Assembly: GCA_050251815.1 (NCBI GenBank)
Contig: JBFWMB010000103.1
Span: 1 to 13,069 of the forward strand
DNA: 13,069 nt
From: GWE2-40-63 sp050251815
GTDB lineage: Bacteria; Bacteroidota; Bacteroidia; Bacteroidales; SZUA-534
Direction: 5' to 3'
A model generated the notes under the pieces. The model saw only the letters and a program-made list of their open reading frames with translations. It had not been told where the DNA came from and ran no database searches. The first letter of the stretch is position 1, and every line of letters begins with the position of its first letter. Below are positions 6,472 through 13,069 of this stretch, piece after piece. The translations under genes were made by a program, and so were the position numbers.

Positions 6472-8463
6472 ATGGCTTCAAAATACAAGATTATTCTACT
6501 GCTGATAAACTTTGTCTGGTTATCGTCGCATGCGCAGATTAACGTACAGCATTACCTGGTAGAGGGGCACCGCGATTTAATGAAAGCCAACTATACCAAC
6601 GCCATCCAACGCTTTAACACGCTGATTCAAATAAAACCCGATTTGCTCGAAGCCTATTATTTCAGGGGTTTTGCCAAATACTCGCTAAGCGATTACCAGG
6701 GTGGCTACAACGATTTTAATAAGGTTATAGCATTGAATCCCTACTTTAGCGAGGGGTATCGCTTTCGCGGAATTACCAAAGCCGCCATGCAGGATTATCA
6801 GGATGCCATGGAGGACTTTAACAAGGCCATTGAACTCGATTTGGCCAATCCCGACAACTACGTTAGCCGCGGTTTTACTTTCCTGTTAATTAAGGAATAT
6901 CAACAAGCCATTAACGACTTCAATAAGGCATTAAAAATTAAAAAAGAACTACCCTATGCCTACCTGCATCGCGGTTACGCTAAGATGAGTCTCGAAGATT
7001 TTGAAGGAGCCATTAAAGATTTTAGTGACGGTATAAAACTAAACCCTTACAGTCCCGATGGTTTTGCCCGCCGTGCCCTGGCCCTGGCGCAACAGGAAAA
7101 ATACCCCGAAGCACTCGAAGACTTAAACCGTGCCTTGGAAATGGACGACAGCAACACCCTGTATTACTTTCAACGAGCCTACATAAAATACTACAATAAA
7201 GATATTGAAGGTACCATGGCCGATTACAATAAAGTTCTGGAGTTGGATCCTGAAAATGCACTGACCTATTTTAACCGGGCCATATTAAAAACCGAGATTG
7301 GAGATAATTCGGGTGCTATAAGCGACTACACCATGGCAGCCCAACTGAACCCGGGAAATATATTGCCTTACTTTAACCGGGGTGGAGTAAAATACGATGT
7401 GGGCGATTATTACGGAGCCATTCAGGACTGGAGCCAGGCCATTGAAATTTTTCCCGATTTTGCCCGGGCTTACCAGGCCCGCTCTTCGGCCAGGTATCAG
7501 GTGGGCGATGTAATTGGCGCCATGGATGATAAGGAAACAGCCAAAAAGAAAATTGAAGCCTACCAGGCAAAGAACACCGGCGATTCCACCCTGGCCCAGT
7601 TTATGGACACTTCGCATAATTTTAACCAGTTGATTGAATTCGATACGGACTTTTACCGGGCCAACCTCGACGACGGACAAATTCAAAATAAACGAATTGT
7701 TATTGAATTGAAACCCATTATGCTGATTACTAAAAAAGAGGACCAACAAGCCGATGGCGATTTATCGTTCTACATGAAAAGCCTGGAAGAACTTAACCGG
7801 AAGAACCCCATGAGTGCCCGCTTTACCGTATCGACTGAATTGCCGGCTTTCGATGTTGATACCGTGCGGTATTTGTTAAATACCACCGAACAGGAAAAGC
7901 TTCGCAGCTCTTTTAACGCCCAGCTTTATTTTTATCAGGGCCTACTGAACAGCACCATTCAAAACTTTAACCAATCCATAAAAGCTTATTCCACGGCCAT
8001 CAGCATCGACCCTGAATTTGAGTTGGCGTATTTTAACCGGGCAAACACCCGCTACCTGATGATTGACTACATTAACTCGCTCGAAGATTATTCGCAGGTT
8101 ATAACCCTTGAAGGAACGGCAACCACCCGGCACGAGGACAAAAACCCAAAGGAACAACTAAATGACTATACCGAAGTGCTAAACGATTTATCCCGCGCTA
8201 TTGAACTGAATCCGGAGTTTAGTTTTGCCTACTACAACCGGGGCAATGTAAAATGCATGAACAAAGACTTTACCGGCGCTATCGACGATTATTCAAAAGC
8301 TCTTGAGGTTGGGCCAACCTTACCGCAAGCTTACTATAATCGCGGATTAACCCTGATTTACCTGCAGGATAACGAAAAAGGCTGTCTCGATATGAGCAAA
8401 GCCGGTGAACTGGGACTGGAAGATGCCTACCCGGTAATTAAAAAATACTGTACCAAAGAGTAA
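6472..8463 (+). CDS. Exported tetratricopeptide-repeat (TPR) protein
   Basis: A 663-residue protein with a signal peptide (1-21, SSHA-Q) followed by two blocks of TPR units. The first block has about ten 34-residue repeats (roughly 30-368) with the usual pattern, for example DYQGGYNDFNKVIALNP and DFEGAIKDFSDGIKLNP. A middle segment (about 369-480) has no TPR pattern and includes a strand-rich stretch (KRIVIELKPIMLIT, 407-420). A second block of about four repeats follows (481-640), ending in KGCLDMSKAGELG, a common ending in Bacteroidota TPR proteins. TPR arrays bind other proteins; this one would act in the periplasm or at the outer membrane, and its partner is unknown. A possible -7 element, TAATTTTA, lies at 6433-6440. 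The spacing to the next gene is short and the two genes converge. Confidence 0.9.
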   Translation: MASKYKIILLLINFVWLSSHAQINVQHYLVEGHRDLMKANYTNAIQRFNTLIQIKPDLLEAYYFRGFAKYSLSDYQGGYNDFNKVIALNPYFSEGYRFRGITKAAMQDYQDAMEDFNKAIELDLANPDNYVSRGFTFLLIKEYQQAINDFNKALKIKKELPYAYLHRGYAKMSLEDFEGAIKDFSDGIKLNPYSPDGFARRALALAQQEKYPEALEDLNRALEMDDSNTLYYFQRAYIKYYNKDIEGTMADYNKVLELDPENALTYFNRAILKTEIGDNSGAISDYTMAAQLNPGNILPYFNRGGVKYDVGDYYGAIQDWSQAIEIFPDFARAYQARSSARYQVGDVIGAMDDKETAKKKIEAYQAKNTGDSTLAQFMDTSHNFNQLIEFDTDFYRANLDDGQIQNKRIVIELKPIMLITKKEDQQADGDLSFYMKSLEELNRKNPMSARFTVSTELPAFDVDTVRYLLNTTEQEKLRSSFNAQLYFYQGLLNSTIQNFNQSIKAYSTAISIDPEFELAYFNRANTRYLMIDYINSLEDYSQVITLEGTATTRHEDKNPKEQLNDYTEVLNDLSRAIELNPEFSFAYYNRGNVKCMNKDFTGAIDDYSKALEVGPTLPQAYYNRGLTLIYLQDNEKGCLDMSKAGELGLEDAYPVIKKYCTKE

Positions 8464-8522
8464 GCCATTGGTACAACGATAAAAGAAGGGCTTAAATTAA
8501 TGCAAAGTGACTTTATTTTGAT

Positions 8523-9404
8523 TTAGTCAGATTTCTTGCGGTTGCGCGAAAAATGTACCGTATAAATTCCTGAAACCACTATTACTCCACCCACAATTTG
8601 CCAAAAGGTAAGGCGTTCGCCCAACATTAAATAGGCAAATATTCCGGCTAAAACAGGCTGGGCCAGCAAGGTGGGCGAAACCAGCGATGCCGGCAAATAA
8701 CCCTGGGCATAATTAATAAGAAACCAGGCTCCGGCCTGAATCAGCACACCCATAATAAAGAATAGAACCCAGGCCTGGGTACTGTATCCGGTAAAAGAAT
8801 GCCCCATGAGTATTAAAAACAATCCCAGAAAAACGGCAGCCGACAAAGTGCTCAGGTAAAGAAACGAAAGGGTGGAAAGCAGTTTGCGTCCGGGCTGGGT
8901 AAGAATAATATACACGGCATAAAAAACACCTCCGAGCAACCCAAACATCAAGCCTTTAAACATTCCGTTGGGGTAATACAAATCCTGAATAACCAGCATC
9001 GAAACTCCGGCAAGAGCCAGAAGCAATCCCAACCAGAAGCCTTTTTTATTGCGCTCTTTAAACAGAACCATCGCCATGATACCTACCCACAATGGTGCCA
9101 GGTTACCTGCCAGCGTGGGAATGGTAGCGTTGGCCACCATAATTCCGGTGGTCCAAAAAGCCATATCCAGTGCAAAGCTTAATCCGGCCAACAGGGCTAG
9201 TAATACCCCACGGGTATTTAGTACAGCCTTTTTTCGGCTAAACTGATAAAAGAATACCGGACTTAGTACCACGGTTCCAATGGCCAAACGATAAAACGAG
9301 GCAACAATTCCGGGTGCCCCGGCCATACGGATTAACACCGGTGAAAAAGCTATCATTACAGCTCCAATAATAAGGGCCAAATAGGCTTTGGAATGTTCTT
9401 TCAT
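8523..9404 (-). CDS. EamA-family (DMT) transporter
   Basis: A 293-residue integral inner-membrane protein with ten predicted hydrophobic helices in two EamA repeats, the normal size and layout of the drug/metabolite transporter superfamily. The first repeat starts with LIIGAVMIAFSPVLIR and includes the ANATIPTLAGNLAPLWVG segment typical of the fourth helix. The second repeat ends with LGERLTFWQIVGGVIVVSGI, the usual 'GE.lt..q..G..li..G' signature, and a basic tail (RNRKKSD). Family members export amino acids, metabolites or drugs; the substrate cannot be told. It has its own promoter just upstream. It is preceded by the thioredoxin gene on the same strand, with a terminator between, so they are probably separate units. 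Confidence 0.92.
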   Translation of the reverse strand: MKEHSKAYLALIIGAVMIAFSPVLIRMAGAPGIVASFYRLAIGTVVLSPVFFYQFSRKKAVLNTRGVLLALLAGLSFALDMAFWTTGIMVANATIPTLAGNLAPLWVGIMAMVLFKERNKKGFWLGLLLALAGVSMLVIQDLYYPNGMFKGLMFGLLGGVFYAVYIILTQPGRKLLSTLSFLYLSTLSAAVFLGLFLILMGHSFTGYSTQAWVLFFIMGVLIQAGAWFLINYAQGYLPASLVSPTLLAQPVLAGIFAYLMLGERLTFWQIVGGVIVVSGIYTVHFSRNRKKSD

Positions 9405-9436
9405 AGGTTTCTTAAATAAGAAATTGCAATTTCAGC

Positions 9437-9465
9437 CAAATGTAAATCAAAAAGCCTGAAACAAA
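9437..9465 (-). promoter_or_regulatory. Promoter of the EamA gene
   Basis: On the minus strand, TTTG (9462-9465) and TACATTTG (9437-9444) are separated by 17 bases. They match the Bacteroidota -33 TTTG and -7 TAnnTTTG elements exactly, with acceptable spacing. Transcription would begin about 25 bases before the start codon at 9404. Confidence 0.55.
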
Positions 9466-9474
9466 AGCGAGACT

Positions 9475-9503
9475 AAAAAACTATTTTTGGAAACGGCCTT
9501 TCC
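9475..9503 (-). terminator. Probable terminator of the thioredoxin gene
   Basis: On the minus strand GGAAA and TTTCC (9499-9503 and 9489-9493) form a 5-bp stem with a GC-rich loop GGCCG. A T-run, read from AAAAAA at 9475-9480, follows after a short spacer. It lies 26 bases after the thioredoxin stop codon and just before the EamA promoter. The stem is short, so confidence is moderate. Confidence 0.4.
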
Positions 9504-9528
9504 TACTACTGAAAATCTACGCATCCGC

Positions 9529-9951
9529 TTAATTCAAAAAGGGCTCAATTTCTTTCATCAGGGTACGCTTGTTTTTAAAACCAATCATGCGGTGCACTTC
9601 CTTTCCTTTCTGAAAAAGTACCAAAGTTGGCAGATTCTTAATTTTATATTTGCTGGCCAATTGCTGGTATTGTTCCACATTAACTTTTCCAACTGTCAGA
9701 CGGCCTTTTTGCTCTTCGGCTAGTTCGTTCAGAACCGGAGCCATCATTTTACAGGGAGCACACCACGCAGCCCAGTAATCGATGAGAATGGTTCCCTGCT
9801 TCATCTGAAAACCTATGTTTTTTGGAGTTAAAACTTTAATGTGTTCGCTGTTTTTTACCTCAGGCGTATTTTTCATCTTATAATAGGAGTAAACAATCAT
9901 CCCTAAAAACACAACAACCAAAGCACCAATAATTATAAAAACTATATTCAT
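9529..9951 (-). CDS. Membrane-anchored thioredoxin
   Basis: A 140-residue protein: one N-terminal membrane helix (3-22) followed by a complete thioredoxin domain. The active site is WCAPCK (63-68; Cys64 and Cys67) in a DYWAAWCAPCK context, and the cis-proline is Pro109 in NLPTLVLF. WCAPC rather than WCGPC may shift the redox potential. The domain is of normal thioredoxin length and lacks the insert typical of TlpA/ResA proteins. Lysines follow the helix (25, 27, 33) and none precedes it, so the positive-inside rule would put the thioredoxin domain in the cytoplasm; a periplasmic placement is the alternative. A promoter lies upstream at 9991-9998. Confidence 0.92.
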   Translation of the reverse strand: MNIVFIIIGALVVVFLGMIVYSYYKMKNTPEVKNSEHIKVLTPKNIGFQMKQGTILIDYWAAWCAPCKMMAPVLNELAEEQKGRLTVGKVNVEQYQQLASKYKIKNLPTLVLFQKGKEVHRMIGFKNKRTLMKEIEPFLN

Positions 9952-9990
9952 ACTATTTAATTTGAATTACTATTTAAATTGAATCGGGCG

Positions 9991-9998
9991 CAAAAGTA
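9991..9998 (-). promoter_or_regulatory. -7 element of the thioredoxin promoter
   Basis: On the minus strand this reads TACTTTTG, an exact TAnnTTTG match, 39 bases before the start codon at 9951. A -33 TTTG is not at the expected place; TTTA is found there instead, inside the inverted repeat at 10002-10029. Confidence 0.45.
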
Positions 9999-10001
9999 AC
10001 C

Positions 10002-10029
10002 AAACATATCTAAATAATTAAATATGTTT
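10002..10029. repeat. Perfect 8-bp inverted repeat over the -33 region
   Basis: AAACATAT (10002-10009) and ATATGTTT (10022-10029) are separated by 12 bases. They lie directly upstream of the thioredoxin -7 element and 25 bases after the stop of the kinase-RapZ gene. This could be an operator for a dimeric regulator of thioredoxin or a weak AT-rich terminator; the position over the -33 region favours the former. Confidence 0.4.
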
Positions 10030-10054
10030 ACCTGAATTTTGGTCTACTTTTTTC

Positions 10055-11515
10055 TTAATCCTGTTCCCGATGCCAGAGTGAAACCTGAACCGAATACTTT
10101 TCACGCAGGTGAGCAGCCAATCGTTCCGCGCAATAAACCGAGCGATGCTGGCCTCCGGTGCAACCAAAACTAACCATTAAGTTGGTAAAGTTGCGCTCCT
10201 CGTAAGTTTCAACCGACAGGTCGATAAGCGCAAACACATGATTCAGAAACTCATGCACATCGCTTTCTTTGGCAAAAAAATCAATTACCGGTTTATCTTT
10301 TCCGGTTAGTTGTTTGTATTCCTCATATTTTCCCGGATTATGTATGGCGCGGCAATCAAACACATAGCCGCCTCCATGTCCGGTATTGTCTTCGGGTAAA
10401 CCATGTTTGTACGAAAAACTACTGACAAATACCGATAAGTTTGATTTTCGACGTTTTTTGGGAACAAACTTCATCAGTTTTTTAGAGCTGATTAATTGCT
10501 CAAATACTTTTGTAAGCACCGGAAGTTGAATGGGAAGTTTAACGTTTTGGAGAATCCAGGCAAGATTTTTAAGTGCATAGGGAATACTTTGCAAAAAGTG
10601 AGTTTTCTTCTCGTAAAAACCGCGAAAACCATAAGCGCCCATAGCCTGCATAATTCGTATGAGCACATACCCGTAATAATATTCACGGAATGTTTTCTCA
10701 TCGACCGGCAGGTGATGCTTCAGGTTTTCGATATAAAAACCCAGTAATTCTTCGCGAACGTCTTGGGGAATATCGGCCTTGGCGTCGTAAAGCAGCGAAG
10801 CCACATCGTACTGCAAAGCCCCCCGACGTCCTCCCTGGTAATCGATAAAATAAACCTTTTCGTTATGCAGCATAATGTTGCGCGACTGAAAATCGCGGTA
10901 CAAAAAGAAATCGCTCCTTTCGCTTAATAAGTAATTTATTAAGGTGTTGAAATCGTCTTCGAGCAATTGCTCGTTAAACGGAATATCGGCCAGTTTCAGA
11001 AAATAATACTTAAAATAACTCAAGTCCCATTGCATCGACTGGCGATCGAAACTTTCGCGCGGGTAACAAATAGCATAGTCGAGGTTACGAGCGGCATCGA
11101 CCTGAAAACGGGGTAATTCCGTAAGCACCTTTTTATAAACCTTTAGCAATTCATCCGGAAAATTCCCATTGGAGCGCACTTCTAACAGGTAGTTAAAAAG
11201 CGTGGTGTCACCCAAATCCTCGAGCAGGTAAACATGTTGTTTTAAATCGGCAAAATAAACGGTAGGAACAGCAAGGCCCATCTTTGCAAACGACTCGGTA
11301 AAACCAATAAACGCACTGTTTTCGGCTTCGTCCTCGTTAATGGCTCCAATAACACTGGTTTTATCGTTGCTGATGCGGTAATACTCACGTTTGGAACCTG
11401 AAGCCGGCAATTTATTAATTGAACCCGCTTTGGTTCCCGACCATTTCTCAAATATCTCGCTAAGCAGCTCCTGCTTGGTAATTCGTATGGTTCCTTTATC
11501 GTGGGCAATTATCAT
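10055..11515 (-). CDS. AmgK-like sugar kinase fused to RapZ C-terminal domain
   Basis: A 486-residue two-domain protein. Residues about 15-340 form an aminoglycoside-phosphotransferase-type kinase most like AmgK, the cell-wall recycling kinase that phosphorylates N-acetylmuramate or N-acetylglucosamine at C1. Visible are the loop ASGSKREYYRI (38-48), the hinge LLEDLGD (97-103), the catalytic loop YRDFQSRN (206-213; Asp208, Asn213) with Tyr in place of the usual His, and the metal-binding IDYQGG (224-229; Asp225). Residues 360-486 match the C-terminal domain of RapZ: SFSYKHGLP, VFDCRAIHNP, LTGKDKPV, and GCTGGQHRSV (451-460). In E. coli this domain senses glucosamine-6-phosphate to control GlmS. 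RapZ's own P-loop kinase domain is absent and is replaced by the AmgK-like one. This suggests a kinase regulated by amino-sugar phosphate (inference). The gene is divergent from the propeller sensor. Confidence 0.88.
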   Translation of the reverse strand: MIIAHDKGTIRITKQELLSEIFEKWSGTKAGSINKLPASGSKREYYRISNDKTSVIGAINEDEAENSAFIGFTESFAKMGLAVPTVYFADLKQHVYLLEDLGDTTLFNYLLEVRSNGNFPDELLKVYKKVLTELPRFQVDAARNLDYAICYPRESFDRQSMQWDLSYFKYYFLKLADIPFNEQLLEDDFNTLINYLLSERSDFFLYRDFQSRNIMLHNEKVYFIDYQGGRRGALQYDVASLLYDAKADIPQDVREELLGFYIENLKHHLPVDEKTFREYYYGYVLIRIMQAMGAYGFRGFYEKKTHFLQSIPYALKNLAWILQNVKLPIQLPVLTKVFEQLISSKKLMKFVPKKRRKSNLSVFVSSFSYKHGLPEDNTGHGGGYVFDCRAIHNPGKYEEYKQLTGKDKPVIDFFAKESDVHEFLNHVFALIDLSVETYEERNFTNLMVSFGCTGGQHRSVYCAERLAAHLREKYSVQVSLWHREQD

Positions 11516-11668
11516 TTGTTTCGGATAGTTTAATTAGTAATGGTGGCAAATTAATAAAATATCCTGCAAAGAACAGTTTTTTTTTAGTGAATAACCATTT
11601 ATGTCTGCTAATTAAAATTACCGATGGCCGCTGCTAAAAACTTCTTTTTAAAAGTGCTGCGAAAATCC

Positions 11669-11676
11669 TATCTTTA
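11669..11676 (+). promoter_or_regulatory. Possible -7 element of the propeller sensor gene
   Basis: TATCTTTA matches seven of eight positions of TAnnTTTG, 29 bases before the ATG at 11706. No good -33 element is seen. The 190-base space between the two divergent genes (11516-11705) is AT-rich with a T-run at 11577-11585 and shows no other clear site. Confidence 0.25.
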
Positions 11677-11705
11677 GACCACTAATTATTGTAAACTGAG
11701 CCTTG

Positions 11706-13069
11706 ATGTTTAACCTAAGATTCATCCTTTGGTTTTGTTTATTTGCGCTGGTAAGCCAAATAACCAAAGGGCAGAAACAGGATTTTGTTTTTGAACAAAT
11801 CACCAACGAGAGTGGACGGAGCCTGGGTTTTATTACCGGTATAAGTCAGGATACCAACGGGTTTATGTGGTTTGCTACCCGCAGTGGATTGTACCGCTAC
11901 AACGGTTATTCATACAAACTGTTTAAACACCAAAAAAACGACAGTACTTCGCTTCCATTTAACGACATTGCCTTTTTGTACTACGACAAACAGCACCATT
12001 TGTGGATGCGTCATTACGAACAATTGTCGGTATTTAAAGATGAAAAACGCGTATTTGATTTCGATTCCGTGGTAAACCGCGATTACGACATCGAAGTTAA
12101 AATAGTACAAGACCGTAAAGGAAATTACTGGGTTGGGCCCACCGGTGACGGACTGCTCCGGTACAATCCTGAACAAAAGCAGGTAACTACTTACTCCCGT
12201 CCGCCGCAAACTTACACACCAAAAGCCTGGCATTATTTCGATTCGCTGCTGGTGAGCAACAGGGGTTTGGCCGAAATTGCAAATCCGGCCAACAACACCG
12301 ACACAACAATAAACTTTACCGTTGATAACGCCGGGTATTTTTTAATTGCTTCGAGCGGCGAAATTGATGATTACGGAACTTATGATTTTGGCTCACTAAG
12401 CCAAAAGGGAAAAACCATCTGGACTTTGACAAAAACTGCCAGTATGTGGTCGGGCGGCGAAGAAAAAAACAGGTTCCAGGCCTTTCCAATATTTCTCGAA
12501 AAAGGAAACTACCAGCTCAGCTACCAATCGGATATTTCCCACAGCTGCCAGAATTGGGATGGAAAAGGTCCCGATAAAATCGGTTTTTGTGGAATAAAAG
12601 TGCTTCCGATTGCTGAAAATAATAAAAACTACCTTGCCAATAACCTGCTTATGCCTTACAAAGATTCCCTGTTTATAGAGTCGAACCAAATAAAAGATTT
12701 GTTGATTGACAAGCAGGGAAGTTTTTGGTTTTTAAGCAACAAAGGCCTCGAAAAATACAATTACAAAAAACGGGTATTTGAATTCTTCCCAATTAATTTC
12801 GAAGAAATTTTGGGGACCCCGGTCGATAAGGAATACCTGCGGCTCTTTCAGGATAAAGAAGGCATATTCTGGATTGGTTCGATGTATGGATTGATTAAGT
12901 ACGATTACCTCTGGTCGAAATTCGTGGTTTTTCAAAATACCCCTCAAAAAAAAGTACTTACCAGCAATATAATTTACTCTGTTTTCGAGGACAATCAGCA
13001 AAATATCTGGATTGGAACCGACGAAGGCATTAATATTTATAATAAAAAACAAAATACCGTGGAACAGGT
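11706..13069 (+). CDS. Two-component regulator propeller sensor (5' part, runs off the window)
   Basis: An open frame starting at ATG 11706 and still open at the window end: 454 codons are visible. A signal peptide (about 1-23, ending in KGQ) exports the N-terminal part to the periplasm. At least five or six Reg_prop blades are seen: DTNGFMWFATRSGLYRYNG (49-67), a degenerate one at 90-110, DRKGNYWVGPTGDGLLRYN (136-154), DKQGSFWFLSNKGLEKYN (335-352), DKEGIFWIGSMYGLIKYD (383-400) and DNQQNIWIGTDEGINIYN (429-446). Between blades three and four, about 195-305 is a beta-rich insert with GNYQLSYQSDISHSCQNWDG. Such propellers usually sense polysaccharide breakdown products or other outside signals. 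The output part (histidine kinase, hybrid HTCS or DNA-binding domain) lies outside the window, so the type cannot be decided. Confidence 0.9.
   Translation, partial: MFNLRFILWFCLFALVSQITKGQKQDFVFEQITNESGRSLGFITGISQDTNGFMWFATRSGLYRYNGYSYKLFKHQKNDSTSLPFNDIAFLYYDKQHHLWMRHYEQLSVFKDEKRVFDFDSVVNRDYDIEVKIVQDRKGNYWVGPTGDGLLRYNPEQKQVTTYSRPPQTYTPKAWHYFDSLLVSNRGLAEIANPANNTDTTINFTVDNAGYFLIASSGEIDDYGTYDFGSLSQKGKTIWTLTKTASMWSGGEEKNRFQAFPIFLEKGNYQLSYQSDISHSCQNWDGKGPDKIGFCGIKVLPIAENNKNYLANNLLMPYKDSLFIESNQIKDLLIDKQGSFWFLSNKGLEKYNYKKRVFEFFPINFEEILGTPVDKEYLRLFQDKEGIFWIGSMYGLIKYDYLWSKFVVFQNTPQKKVLTSNIIYSVFEDNQQNIWIGTDEGINIYNKKQNTVEQ

Noticed and set aside
7285..7749. Minus-strand open frame of 154 codons opposite the TPR gene
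   Set aside because: It is antisense to regular TPR coding repeats, which readily leave open frames; no family features.
8461..8494. TAAGCC/GGCTTA inverted repeat as a two-way terminator between the TPR and EamA genes
   Set aside because: The stem is only 6 bp with a 22-base loop and no T-run; it may be chance.
11872..13052. Several short open frames on both strands in the last kilobase
   Set aside because: All are shadows of the propeller sensor frame that starts at 11706 and stays open to the window end.

Overview
The window looks like chromosomal DNA of a Bacteroidota bacterium, possibly of the Marinilabiliales/Prolixibacteraceae type (an inference from protein families and style, not a proven placement). 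The reasons are: start codons preceded by A-rich leaders rather than Shine-Dalgarno sequences; several TAnnTTTG-type -7 promoter elements; a two-component regulator propeller sensor; a kinase-RapZ fusion; and TPR proteins of the Bacteroidota type.

Left part, about 1-3000: AT-rich accessory DNA. It begins with a perfect 10-bp inverted repeat (3-61) and a tandem array of about seven 42-bp units with a CGTACG core (62-349, decaying to about 385). Three single genes follow, all on the minus strand: a TraB/GumN-like protein (511-1155), a DUF2971 gene broken by a one-base frameshift (1323-2067), and a small probable lipoprotein (2263-2862). The spaces between them hold long imperfect inverted repeats and share a GTTRGC motif close to the stop codons. 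This looks like an array of one-gene cassettes, comparable in layout to integron cassettes but without a classical attC consensus. It is the best candidate in the window for something undescribed.

Middle part, about 3100-9400: better-composed housekeeping-type DNA. A pirin-family metal cupin (3142-4158) is followed, after a strong hairpin over its stop codon, by an exported gamma-glutamyltranspeptidase (4240-5937). Next come a five-copy 8-bp tandem repeat and the 3' remnant of a PAP2/sphingomyelin-synthase-like phosphatase gene (6107-6346), then a large exported TPR protein (6472-8463). A ten-helix EamA transporter (8523-9404, minus) converges on the TPR gene.

Right part, about 9500-13069: a membrane-anchored thioredoxin (9529-9951, minus) with a good promoter upstream and a terminator downstream. 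Upstream of it is a 486-residue fusion of an AmgK-like sugar kinase with the C-terminal domain of RapZ (10055-11515, minus), which suggests control of amino-sugar or cell-wall metabolism. Divergent from it is the 5' part of a periplasmic propeller sensor gene (11706 to the window end). It has an extra beta-rich domain inserted in the propeller and runs off the window. No tRNA, rRNA, CRISPR array, transposase or integrase gene was found.
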